A DNA stretch of 39,263 nucleotides from Methylobacterium pseudosasicola (lineage in GTDB: Bacteria; Pseudomonadota; Alphaproteobacteria; Rhizobiales; Beijerinckiaceae). Location: contig NZ_FOTK01000045.1 in the NCBI RefSeq assembly GCF_900114535.1, positions 1 to 39,263 on the forward strand, in the 5' to 3' direction. A program made the position numbers and the translations under genes. Position 1 is the first letter of the stretch; each line of letters opens with the position of its first letter. The notes beneath the pieces were generated by a model. That model made no database searches and was not told the DNA's origin. It saw only the letters and a list, made by a program, of their open reading frames with translations. This document shows positions 9,430-17,867 of the stretch, piece after piece.

Positions 9430-12093
9430 TCAATCTTGGGAGGACGCATCGACGGATGCTGTCTCTTCGGCATGCGCCTGGCGATTGTCGAGCTTACGCA
9501 GCTCCATAGCGATGTCCTGCAAGCTGGCGTCGCCCTTGCGCAGAATGCGGTCTGCCTCGGACAGGCGGTCGCGCTCCGCTGCCGTGATGTTCCGAGCGCT
9601 CAGCACCACCACCGGAACCTCGGCGCAGCCGGGCAGAATTCGGAGGCTGTCGAGGAACGAGAATCCGTCCATCACGGGCATGGTCAGGTCGAGCAGGACG
9701 AGGCGCGGCACGCCGTGCCCGACTTGGTCGAGCGCCTCTCGGCCGTCGCCGGCCTCGCGGACAGTCCAGCCGTTGCGCTCCAGCACGGTCCGAAGGCGTT
9801 GGCGCATGTCGGCATCGTCGTCGATCACGAGCACGTCGCCGTCGGCGGCCCGGAACTGGTCCAGGATCGTGCGGAGGCGCGTCCAGTCCACGGGCTTGGG
9901 CACGGCCTCGACCGCCCCGAGCGAGGCACCGAGCGCCGCATCGGCGACGAAGCTGACCATGACCACCGGGATACCCGCGGTCTCTTGGTCAGCCTTGAGG
10001 GCTGCCAGGACCGACCATCCGTCCATCTCGGGCATCATCACGTCCAGCAGGATCGCCCGCGGTCTCAGCAACTTTGCCATCTCCAGGCCGGTACGCCCGT
10101 CGCCCGCTGTGCGCACGGCGAAGCGCTGGCGTTCCAGAAACCGGGTCATCACCTCGCGCTGGGACGCCTCGTCGTCGATCACCAGCACGAGGTCGCCCGC
10201 GAGCACCGTGCCGTCTGAACCCGAGGCTGCCGGCATCTGCGCAGCTTGGTCCGACGGCATCGCCGGCACGCGCAAGGTGAAGCACGTGCCTTGACCCGCA
10301 CGGCTCGTAACCGTGATGTCGCCGCCGAGGAGCTGGGCGAAGGCGCGGCTGAGCGCCAGGCCGAGCCCGGTCCCGCCGAACCGGCGCGTGGTCGTCTCGT
10401 CGGCCTGGGTGAAGCGCTCGAACAGGCGCCCGACCTGTTCGGCGCTCATCCCGATCCCGGTATCCTCGACCGTGAAGCGGAGCCAATCACCCGCGTCATC
10501 CGTGTCGCGACCGGCGCGCAAGGTGATGGTGCCACCCTCGGTGAACTTCGCCGCGTTCGAGAGCAGGTTAAATAGGCACTGGCGTAGCTTCACGGCGTCC
10601 GTTCGGGCCCGGCCTGCATCGTCAACGATGTCGAGCACGAGGACGTTGCCTTTCTTCCGGACCAACGCTTCGACCGTGCCGGCGGCGTCCCGGGTGAAGG
10701 CGGCCACGTCGATGTCTTCGGGATCGAGCTCCATCTTCTCGGCTTCGACCTTGGACAGGTCGAGCACGTCGTTGATCAGCCCGAGCAGATGCTGCGCGTT
10801 CGACTTGATCTTACCGAGATCCTTCAGCAGGCTCTCCTGGCCGAGTTCCTCGGCCTCTTCCTCCAGCATCTCCGAGTAGCCGATGACAGCGGACAGCGGC
10901 GTGCGCAGTTCGTGGCTCATGTTGGCCAGGAAGCGGCTCTTGGCCCGGCTATGCTCCTCGGCTGCGTCGCGAGCCTCCTTCAAGGCAATCTCGAACGCCT
11001 CGCGCTCGGTGATGTCCGCGTGGATGCCGACCCACTCGCGGATCGTCCCGTCGGGATTGCGGACCGGCCGGCCCTTCACGGCGAACAGCCGGTAACTGCC
11101 ATTACTGTTCCGCACGCGGTGCTGGAGCTCGTAGCCCCGGTTCGCAGCGACGGCGTCCCGCCACGCGGCCTTCGTAGGCCCGACATCGTCGGGATGCACG
11201 GCCTCCGCCCAACCGGCTCCCTGGCACTCGGCCTCGGATTGCCCGGTAAAGGCCTGCCAGTACGGCTGCGGTCCGACCATCGCCCCGCGGGCGTCGGTGG
11301 TCCAAATGATGTCGCCAACTGCCTCGGCGGCGGCCCTGAAGCGCCCCTCGCTGATATGGAGACTCCGCTGCACCCGCTGCTGTTCAAACGCGGACGCTAG
11401 CATGGCGACGAACAGGATCAGGAACGTCGCCCCGGCCACGGAAAGGGCGAGGTACTGCTGGCTCACTCCGACGCCGGTGGCATGGGCGGCGTGTGCGCCG
11501 GCCTCCTCGGCTGTGAAGGTCGCCGCGGCCATGCCGGTGTAGTGCATCCCCGCGACGGCGAGCCCCATGATTGCGGCTGCGGCGAGCTTCTGCCAGACGC
11601 TGTTCTGCCGGAAAGTCAACCAGAGCGCGGCGGTGGCGGCCGTCACCGCGATGGCGACAGAGACCGCAACGATGGGCAGGCTGTAGGCGAGGTTGCCCGC
11701 CACCCGCATCGCGGCCATGCCGGTGTAGTGCATTCCCGCGACACCGAGGCCCATCAGCGGGCCGCTGACGAGGACGTCGCGAGTATCCGCCCCCTTGCGA
11801 CTGACCCAGGCGAACGCCGCGCCCGTGGCGACGACGGCGATGAGCAACGATGCGACCGTGATCCCGAGGTCGTAGGCAGCAGGCATGCCCATCTCGAACG
11901 CAAGCATGCCGACGAAGTGCATCGCCCAGATGCCGCCGCCCATTGCCAACGTGGCGAGCGCCACCCAGGCCCAGCGCCCCCCCGCGGCCGCGCCTCTGAC
12001 GCGCCCACCCAGGTCGAGTGCCGTATAGGAGGCGAACACCGCGATGGCGATGGAGAGGGCAACGAGGGAGGGGTCGTAGCCGGTGTGGACCAT
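9430..12093 (-). CDS. MHYT-PAS hybrid histidine kinase with two receiver domains
   Basis: A membrane sensor kinase of about 887 residues. Residues 1-230 form an MHYT sensor with transmembrane helices and the repeated motifs AMHFVGM, GMHYTGM and GMHYTGM, a family proposed to sense diatomic gases or metals through the membrane. A PAS domain follows (about 255-365), then HisKA with phosphorylation His394 (NMSHELRTP), HATPase with N box and GTGLGLALS, and two receivers with Asp684 (LLDVMMPEMDG) and Asp802 (LLDLTMPVMDG). All key residues are present. The ATG at 12093 is preferred because MHYT proteins begin right at the first helix; the open extension to 12261 has no conserved content. It is divergent from the LOV-kinase relic. 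No separate output regulator is encoded beside it. Confidence 0.9.
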   Translation of the reverse strand: MVHTGYDPSLVALSIAIAVFASYTALDLGGRVRGAAAGGRWAWVALATLAMGGGIWAMHFVGMLAFEMGMPAAYDLGITVASLLIAVVATGAAFAWVSRKGADTRDVLVSGPLMGLGVAGMHYTGMAAMRVAGNLAYSLPIVAVSVAIAVTAATAALWLTFRQNSVWQKLAAAAIMGLAVAGMHYTGMAAATFTAEEAGAHAAHATGVGVSQQYLALSVAGATFLILFVAMLASAFEQQRVQRSLHISEGRFRAAAEAVGDIIWTTDARGAMVGPQPYWQAFTGQSEAECQGAGWAEAVHPDDVGPTKAAWRDAVAANRGYELQHRVRNSNGSYRLFAVKGRPVRNPDGTIREWVGIHADITEREAFEIALKEARDAAEEHSRAKSRFLANMSHELRTPLSAVIGYSEMLEEEAEELGQESLLKDLGKIKSNAQHLLGLINDVLDLSKVEAEKMELDPEDIDVAAFTRDAAGTVEALVRKKGNVLVLDIVDDAGRARTDAVKLRQCLFNLLSNAAKFTEGGTITLRAGRDTDDAGDWLRFTVEDTGIGMSAEQVGRLFERFTQADETTTRRFGGTGLGLALSRAFAQLLGGDITVTSRAGQGTCFTLRVPAMPSDQAAQMPAASGSDGTVLAGDLVLVIDDEASQREVMTRFLERQRFAVRTAGDGRTGLEMAKLLRPRAILLDVMMPEMDGWSVLAALKADQETAGIPVVMVSFVADAALGASLGAVEAVPKPVDWTRLRTILDQFRAADGDVLVIDDDADMRQRLRTVLERNGWTVREAGDGREALDQVGHGVPRLVLLDLTMPVMDGFSFLDSLRILPGCAEVPVVVLSARNITAAERDRLSEADRILRKGDASLQDIAMELRKLDNRQAHAEETASVDASSQD

Positions 12094-12426
12094 AAGCAAT
12101 CCGGAGAAGCCGCTGGTCGTGTCGGACCACTGCAGGAAGCAGGCTTGGCAGAGGTGAGTCTTGGTAGGAAGGCTTTGGGCCTGCGACAGACGTAGCAGCG
12201 CGCCCCCTCCGCCATCACGGACGTGTGACCTTACGCTCAGGCGTGACGGTCGATCCCGCAAGCAGCCCGGTTCGGGCGGCCGATAACGGATCGGATTTAG
12301 CGAGGACGGCTAATTGTAAAGACCCTGTTCCCAGGCATGGACCGTCGACGAGCGGTGTAACATCAGCGCCCTGGTATTGGCGGAGTCGTTCACCAGAACG
12401 ATAGCGGTTAATGGGACCTCTCAAGC
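12094..12426. other. Divergent intergenic region
   Basis: About 330 bases between two divergent sensor kinases; must contain the promoters of both. No operator or repeat was recognised. Confidence 0.4.
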
Positions 12427-13664
12427 TTGAACGACTTCTCAGACGGCGCGCGGATCGACGCCGAGATCACCAGCACCGTCGTGGGCTCCGATCCCTTCGC
12501 CGCCGCCGTGCGGGCGACGCGGATGTCGATGGTGATCACCGATCCGCGGTTGCCCGACAACCCCATCGTGTACGTTAACGACGCCTTCGTGAGACTGACC
12601 GGCTACGCGCGCGAGGAGATCATCGGCCGGAACTGTTGCTTTCTCCAGGAGCCTGAGACGAGCCTGGAGGATGTCGCGCGGGTCCGGGATTCCATCGAGC
12701 GACGCGTCACCATCGAGATCGACCTGAAGAACCGGCGCAAGGATGGAACCGTCTTCTGGAACCGGCTTCTCGTCTCGCCCGTCTTCGCATCCGACGGTGA
12801 ACTGACCTACTTCTTCGCCTCGCAGTACGATGTGACCCTTGAGAAGGAACGCCTCGTCATCCTCCAGAGGGACCGAGATGCCCTGGAAGCGGAGTCCGCG
12901 CGCCGTTCCCTCGAACTCATCCAGAACGAGGAGCGCCTGCGCTTCAAGCTGAAGGCCGGGCGCCTGGGGGCGTGGACGCTCGATCTCGGTGTCATGCGCC
13001 TGATCTCGTCGGACGGGCTCAAGAAGAACCTCGGTCGCTCGCCGCACGCCCCCCCCCTCAGCTACGAAGAGATGATTGCGGCCATCCACCCGGACGACCG
13101 GCATAGGAAGCTGGCGGCACGGGACGCGGCGATTGCGGGGCACTCGGATTACGACATCGAGATCCGTATCATCACACCTCGGGGTGAGATCCGCTGGCTG
13201 CAGTTTCGCGGCCGGGCATCGCTCCGCGCGGATGGCACGCCGCTGAGCATTGCCGGGATCAGCCTGGACATCACCGACCGCAAGAGGGCCGAAGAACACC
13301 GGGACCTCCTGGCGGGCGAACTGAACCATCGCATTCAGAACACCCTTGCGACCGTGCAGTCCATCACCCGGCAGACGCTGCGAGGGCAGCCTCCTTGGAG
13401 GAGGCGCCCCATGCGGACGAGGCGTGGTTCATCCTGCATGACCGGGCGGATATCGGTGTGCTGTTCACCGATGTCGACATGCCGGGTTCGATGTGCGGCG
13501 TGACCCTGTCCGAGCGTGTCCACCATGCATGGCCCGACATTCGGGTGGTGCTGACATCCGGGCGGCATCGGTTCTCCGACCGGGAGGTGCCCGATCACGG
13601 TCAGTTCGTGCCGAAACCCTACAGCCAGGCACAGGTCGTCTCAGCCATCCACAACGCGGATTGA
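12427..13664 (+). pseudogene. LOV-PAS histidine kinase, deleted and fused out of frame to a receiver
   Basis: The first frame (TTG start at 12427, weak GGGACC upstream) encodes a LOV domain (residues about 25-135) with the flavin-adduct Cys70 in GRNCCFLQ, a second PAS domain (about 175-290) and the HWE/HisKA_2 dimerisation motif ELNHRIQNTLATVQSI with His301. Soon after, at about 13389, homology stops: the ATPase domain is missing, and in a different frame (from 13395) comes the C-terminal three quarters of a receiver domain (LFTDVDMPG, LTSGRH, VPKPYS) ending at 13664. LOV kinases of this type commonly precede a single-domain response regulator, so one deletion appears to have removed the end of the kinase and the start of the regulator. 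The first-frame product would be 358 residues. The usual Arg after the adduct Cys is replaced by Cys71. Kinase activity is not possible; a light-sensing stub is conceivable. Confidence 0.8.
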
Positions 13665-13970
13665 CGGACGAGAAGGGTCACTCGCGAGATCAGGGCCCAC
13701 GTCTTCTCCACGCTTTGTTTCACGGCCCGAGCGATGCGTCCGCCTGTAAGAGCTGCTTCACATAGCCTGCGCGCAAGTTGGGTCAGGAGCAGGGTATGCG
13801 CGGCACGATGAAAGCCGGCAGAAGGTGGACCGGGGGCATTCCTCCAAATACTGGCGTTCCTGATAGCCTGCGTGAACGTCTTGAATGGCCAATTCTTCAT
13901 TCGTCCAGTTCGCCTCAAATCATGATCCAGGCGAAAAAGATCTTGTCCATCCGTGCGGGGCAAATCAATA
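13665..13970. other. Intergenic, nothing recognised
   Basis: About 306 bases between the receiver relic and the 3' end of selB. A minus-strand 129-codon frame (13619-14008) overlaps the selB end and has no recognised homology. Confidence 0.4.
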
Positions 13971-15878
13971 TCACAAGTCGCGATTGTCTGGATGAACCAC
14001 GCGTCCATCAGCGATACGCGTCGTGAGGCCCCGCGCGTCGAAATAGGCCAGCAGCGGCATGGTCAGGTTCCGGCTGATGCCGGTGGTCTCGCGAAAACGG
14101 CCGACCGTGAGGAGTGCCTGGGGATGCTCGGCCGCGACAGCGCGCGCCCTGTCAGCCAACACCTCCAAGACATCGGGCAAGACGTAGTAGTGTCCTGATA
14201 CGCGCTTCAGCCATCCGAGGCGTCCGAACTTATCGAGGTGAGGGCGCAGGTTCTTGGGCTCTCGGTCGACCCGTGCGGCGAGATCTGCGAGGCGCGGTTG
14301 GTTGAGCCCCGCCTCCTCAAGAACAGCGCGGACGGCTTCATAGAGTGCAGCCTCCGGTGCAGCGAGCCGGACCGCGTGGCCGGCCAAGTGGTAGAGCGCC
14401 CCCCGCCGTTCGATGCGGCCCGCGCCGAGAAGCGGGTCGAGGGCCGCCCGCAAGGCGGGGCGGTCCATACTGGCCACGCGTTCGCTCAACTCGTCGACCG
14501 TCAGGCCCGGATTGTCCGGCTCGAACCTGTGTGCGTCGTCGAGGATCGCGGCGACCGACTCTCCGAGTGCTGTGATCCGGCCTTTGGCAAAGCCCAAGCG
14601 CCCGCGCGGCGTCTCGACCGCGACGAGATCCACCTCCCGCGACAGGGCTTCCATGCGCGCGGCCGGAACGTTGCGGGAGCGCGCGAAGTGATCGAGATCG
14701 AGACCCGCCTCGCTGTGGGCGAGGAGGTGGGTGAGCGCTGCCCCGTGGTCCGACGTGTCGAGAGCCTCGACGACCCTGCGCCGCCCCGGCACCCAGGCCC
14801 CCCGGCGGGGTCCCTCGATGTCGATGACCTGCCCGCCGCCCAGGGTGCGCGCGGCTGAGACGTCGCGCAACACGAAACGGTCGCCCTGCAGCGCACCCAG
14901 GCTGCCATCGAGGACGATCTGCGCAATCGCCGCCGCACCGGGTTCGACGCTGGAGCCTTGCGGCAGCAGCACCCGGCCGGTCGCGGAAGCGGCGCCGTGA
15001 TGAAGGTGGACGGGCGTTCGATGGCGCAGGGGACGGGTTTCGCTCGGCAGCACCCGCAGGGACACGTCGAGGCGGCGTGCCGGCCCGTGCAGGTGCGGCG
15101 CCAGGATCCAATCGCCCCGGTGAATGCCGGCCCGGGAGAGTCGGGGACCCGTCAGGTTGAGGGCACATCGCTGCCCGGCCACGGCCACGGCGCAGGTGTC
15201 GTGACCGACGCGCAGGCCCCGCACCCGTGCTTCAACCCCGCTGGGGGATACGAGGAGCGTGTCGCCCGGTCGGACGCTGCCGGAATGGACGGCCCCCGTG
15301 ACGACGAGGCCAGCGCCGACGACGGTGAAGCAGCGATCGACGGCGAGGCGAAAATCGCCTTCGATCGCCGCGGGGGATGGGTTGGCTGCGGCCGCTTCGA
15401 GACGCCGGGCTAGGTCTGGGATCCCGGCGCCGTTCAAAGCCGAGCAGGCGATGACGGGCGTCTGCACGAGCGCGGTCTCGGAGAGCACGGACCGAATCTG
15501 CGCCGCGACCTCGGACAAGCGTCGCGCATCGACCGCATCCCTCTTGGTGATGGCCACGAGGCCGCGGCGGAGACCGAGCACGTCGAGGATCGCGATGTGT
15601 TCGCGGGTCTGGGGCATCACGCCGTCGTCGGCCGCCACGACGATGAGGGCGAAATCCACCCCGGTGGCGCCGGCGACCATCGTGCGGACCAGGCGCTCGT
15701 GGCCGGGGACATCCACGAAGCCGATCGTGCGGCCGCCGAGGTCCGTATAGGCAAAGCCTAAATCGACGGTGATGCCGCGGGCCTTCTCCTCCGGCAGCCG
15801 GTCGGCATCGATCCCCGTGAGCGCCTTCACGAGGGTCGTCTTGCCGTGATCGATATGGCCGGCGGTGGCGACGATCAT
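13971..15878 (-). CDS. selB: Selenocysteine-specific elongation factor SelB
   Basis: A 635-residue translation factor that carries Sec-tRNA(Sec) to UGA codons marked by a SECIS hairpin. The G domain has G1 GHIDHGKT (7-14), the effector region ending RGITVDLGF, G3 DVPGH (56-60) and G4 TKRD (111-114). EF-Tu-like domains 2 and 3 follow, and the C-terminal part has the winged-helix repeats that bind SECIS RNA (for example ALLTVGRFRETTGISRN as a short descriptor near the end). Length and motif set are complete. The start ATG at 15878 gives the canonical MIVATAGHIDHGKT. It lies 69 bases downstream of the TGA-interrupted substrate-binding protein gene on the same strand, probably one transcript. selA, selD and selC are not visible in the window. 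Confidence 0.95.
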   Translation of the reverse strand: MIVATAGHIDHGKTTLVKALTGIDADRLPEEKARGITVDLGFAYTDLGGRTIGFVDVPGHERLVRTMVAGATGVDFALIVVAADDGVMPQTREHIAILDVLGLRRGLVAITKRDAVDARRLSEVAAQIRSVLSETALVQTPVIACSALNGAGIPDLARRLEAAAANPSPAAIEGDFRLAVDRCFTVVGAGLVVTGAVHSGSVRPGDTLLVSPSGVEARVRGLRVGHDTCAVAVAGQRCALNLTGPRLSRAGIHRGDWILAPHLHGPARRLDVSLRVLPSETRPLRHRTPVHLHHGAASATGRVLLPQGSSVEPGAAAIAQIVLDGSLGALQGDRFVLRDVSAARTLGGGQVIDIEGPRRGAWVPGRRRVVEALDTSDHGAALTHLLAHSEAGLDLDHFARSRNVPAARMEALSREVDLVAVETPRGRLGFAKGRITALGESVAAILDDAHRFEPDNPGLTVDELSERVASMDRPALRAALDPLLGAGRIERRGALYHLAGHAVRLAAPEAALYEAVRAVLEEAGLNQPRLADLAARVDREPKNLRPHLDKFGRLGWLKRVSGHYYVLPDVLEVLADRARAVAAEHPQALLTVGRFRETTGISRNLTMPLLAYFDARGLTTRIADGRVVHPDNRDL

Positions 15879-15911
15879 CGTGTCCTCGCTTTGGTCGGCC
15901 TAGCACCTACG

Positions 15912-15943
15912 ATGGGCGGCACGGGGAGCCCCGCGCCGCCCAT
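15912..15943 (-). promoter_or_regulatory. Strong hairpin in the leader between SBP gene and selB
   Basis: ATGGGCGGC and GCCGCCCAT form nine perfect pairs, continued after one mismatch by CGGGG/CCCCG with a tiny loop. It lies between the SBP stop (15948) and the selB start (15878). No T-run follows on the minus strand, so it is not a typical intrinsic terminator; it may attenuate, stabilise or regulate selB mRNA. Confidence 0.5.
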
Positions 15944-15947
15944 TGCC

Positions 15948-17438
15948 TCAACCCTTGATCCGGGTCTCGGCCAGTTCCGACATGCAGGTGTCGTAGGGCG
16001 TGAACGCCACGCGGTCCGAAACGGCGAACAGCGTGTAGGGCGAATACAGGAACAGGGCCTTGGCCTTGTCCTGGAGGTAGCGTTCGACCTCACGCACGAC
16101 CGCCTCCGTGTCTGGCTCCTGCGACGTGTGCAGGAGCTTATCGTAGAGGGCGTCGAACTCCGGATCCTCCGGTCCCTGGCGAAGGGTCGCGTCCTTCCCG
16201 AAGAACTCCCGATGCACGCAGGCCACCGGATATTGCGGCGTCCAGTCGAAGTACCATTCGAGCTTGACGTCGAAATCCTCCGGGGGCTCCTCCTTGGCAC
16301 TGACGAAGCGGCAGCCAAGGCCGACCTTCGAGAGGCAGTGCCCGATCGCCTCGACGACGCCCTTCCAGGCGGGTGAGGCGACGAACACCAAGTCCCGCCC
16401 GCCGATCCCCGCCGCCGCGAGCGCCCGTTTGGCGGCCTCGGGGTCGTAGGAGAACGGCTTCATGCCAGGGTCGGCGCCGTAGCGACCGGGCTGGATGAAG
16501 GCCGGGATCACCGTGCCGTAGCCGTATGCGCCCTGATCGAGCACGGCCTGCCGGTCGATGGCGAGGTTCAGCGCTCGGCGAGCCTCCGGGTTGCGCCAGG
16601 GCGAGTCCGGACGGTTCTCGTTGAAGACCCCCGTGAGGATCGTCTTCGCCTTCTGCGTCTGGATTTTGCCATGCTCGCTCGCCGGGAAGGCCTTGGCCTC
16701 GTCCGGTGTTAGGTCGAAGACCACGTCGACCCGGCCGTCACCGGCCGCCACCGACTTGATGCCCTCGGTCTTGCCGATCACGTTGTCGTAGATGATTCGG
16801 ACCGTCGGCTTGCGGTCGGGATTCCAATAGGTCTCGTTGGGCTCCATGACCACGCGGTCGGAGCGCGAATCGATCAGCGAAACGCCTTCAGTGAGCACGA
16901 ACGGGCCAGTCCCCCACGGACCAGGCGCGTCAATCACTCACCAATGGCCTTCGGCCGACCCCGTCTTCGGGTCGACGAATCCCCACTCGTTCCAGAAGCG
17001 CGTCGAGGGCAGGTGCATGCCGCGCAGCTTCATCAGCGCCGCGGAATCGCCGCCGGGGAAGCGCATCCGGATCGTGCGGTCATCCACCGCCTCGCAGGTG
17101 ACGTCCCGGGCGAAGTTCAGGAAGGCGCCCGGCGGATGCGGGTTGGTCCATTCCTGCACCTTGTCGAAGCCGAGCTTGAACATCGCGGCGTTGAACGGCT
17201 CGCCGTCCTGATAGACCGCGTCGCGCATCGTCAGTTCAAGGGTTTCGCCGTCGAGCCAGCGCCAAGCTTGAGCGAGGCTCGGCTGGCCGATCCCGTCGTG
17301 GTCGACGCGGTTGGCCTCCTCCATCGTATTCCAGGTGATGGAGAGCCAATTCACCGGCGACGGATCGACCACCGTCACCGTATTGTGGTGCCCCCAGGGC
17401 TGCGCTTGCCCCGGATCCCCGGTCGCATGTGCGGTCAT
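15948..17438 (-). CDS. ABC-type substrate-binding protein (SBP_bac_5) with in-frame TGA: selenoprotein candidate or nonsense mutant
   Basis: Read through one TGA (16938-16940), this is a 496-residue peptide/nickel-type solute-binding protein (family 5). The first 166 codons (TVTVVDPSPVNWLSITWNTM, then a FNAAMFK-type block) end at GHW; after the TGA the same frame resumes with VIDAPGPWGTGPF and runs 329 residues to a normal end. No other frameshift or gap is seen. ATG at 17438 has an ideal AGGAGGA six bases upstream. There is no signal peptide, which is odd for a periplasmic binder, and no permease or ATPase gene is nearby. The next gene downstream is selB, and a SECIS-like hairpin follows the TGA. 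Either UGA is selenocysteine 167, or this is a recent nonsense mutation. Automatic callers would split it into 16938-17438 and a GTG-started 15948-16937. Confidence 0.75.
16905..16926 (-). promoter_or_regulatory. Candidate bacterial SECIS hairpin
   Basis: Counting from the base after the TGA, bases 12-14 (GCC) pair with 31-33 (GGC), U15 bulges, bases 16-20 (GGUCC) pair with 26-30 (GGACU), and the loop is GUGGG. The loop begins 20 bases after UGA, within the range known for bacterial SECIS elements, and starts with GU. In E. coli fdhF the bulged U and the loop GU are also six bases apart. The sequence also encodes the PGPWGTGP stretch, so chance folding is possible. Confidence 0.5.
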
Positions 17439-17867
17439 GCGCTGTCCTCCTGTTTCAACCTGCATGGCGTGCAGGAGCGGCCATCTCGGATAGGGGCCGG
17501 CAGAAAGAAGCTAGTGCACAAGCGCTTTGCTCTCAATCGATCCCCGGTGACGATCTAGCGACCATGCCGCTGCCGGGCCGGATCGCCGGCCGCGCCCGAA
17601 CCGAAATGACGCTTGCCGCGAGGCCGCAGCGCCTGTGGCGGCGTGAGAAGCTGATGCCGTCGATGCGCGCTCGATTTCCGGAATTTCGGTCTGTGATCGC
17701 GCAGATCACGTCGTGTCATCAGCGGCCTGTGCTCACACAAACAAAGCGACGGAGAGGAAAACGCGTTGGCGATACGCGATTCCAGACCCGTGAAGACTCT
17801 CCCTGTTTGCCCCCGTCCCGCCGAGCGGTGGGACGGGGGGGGGGTCGGCTGACGCGACGGCGGCGGA
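17439..17867. other. Intergenic between katG and the SBP-selB unit
   Basis: About 430 bases that must hold the promoter of the SBP-selB unit and the 3' end of the katG transcript. Apart from the hairpin at 17810-17839 and the adjoining G run, nothing recognisable was found. Confidence 0.5.
17810..17839 (-). terminator. Hairpin downstream of katG
   Basis: CCCCCGTCCC pairs with GGGACGGGGG (ten bases) around a ten-base loop, about 30 bases after the katG stop codon. A run of ten G (17835-17844, plus strand) overlaps the right arm. No clear T-run follows, so it may protect the 3' end rather than terminate alone. Confidence 0.55.

Noticed and set aside
9033..9473. 146-codon minus-strand frame
   Set aside because: Its second half is repeat copy A and its start overlaps the MHYT kinase 3' end; no homology recognised.
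13619..14008. 129-codon minus-strand frame between the LOV relic and selB
   Set aside because: Overlaps the selB 3' end in another frame, with no recognised family or start signal; it might be an eroded gene but cannot be supported.
15948..16937. Treating the downstream half of the SBP as an independent gene starting at GTG
   Set aside because: It lacks the first lobe of the fold, has no ribosome site at the GTG and continues the upstream frame exactly after one TGA.
13665..17867. Search for a selC tRNA or selA/selD near selB
   Set aside because: No long-acceptor tRNA fold or recognisable SelA/SelD sequence was seen; they would have to be elsewhere in the genome.
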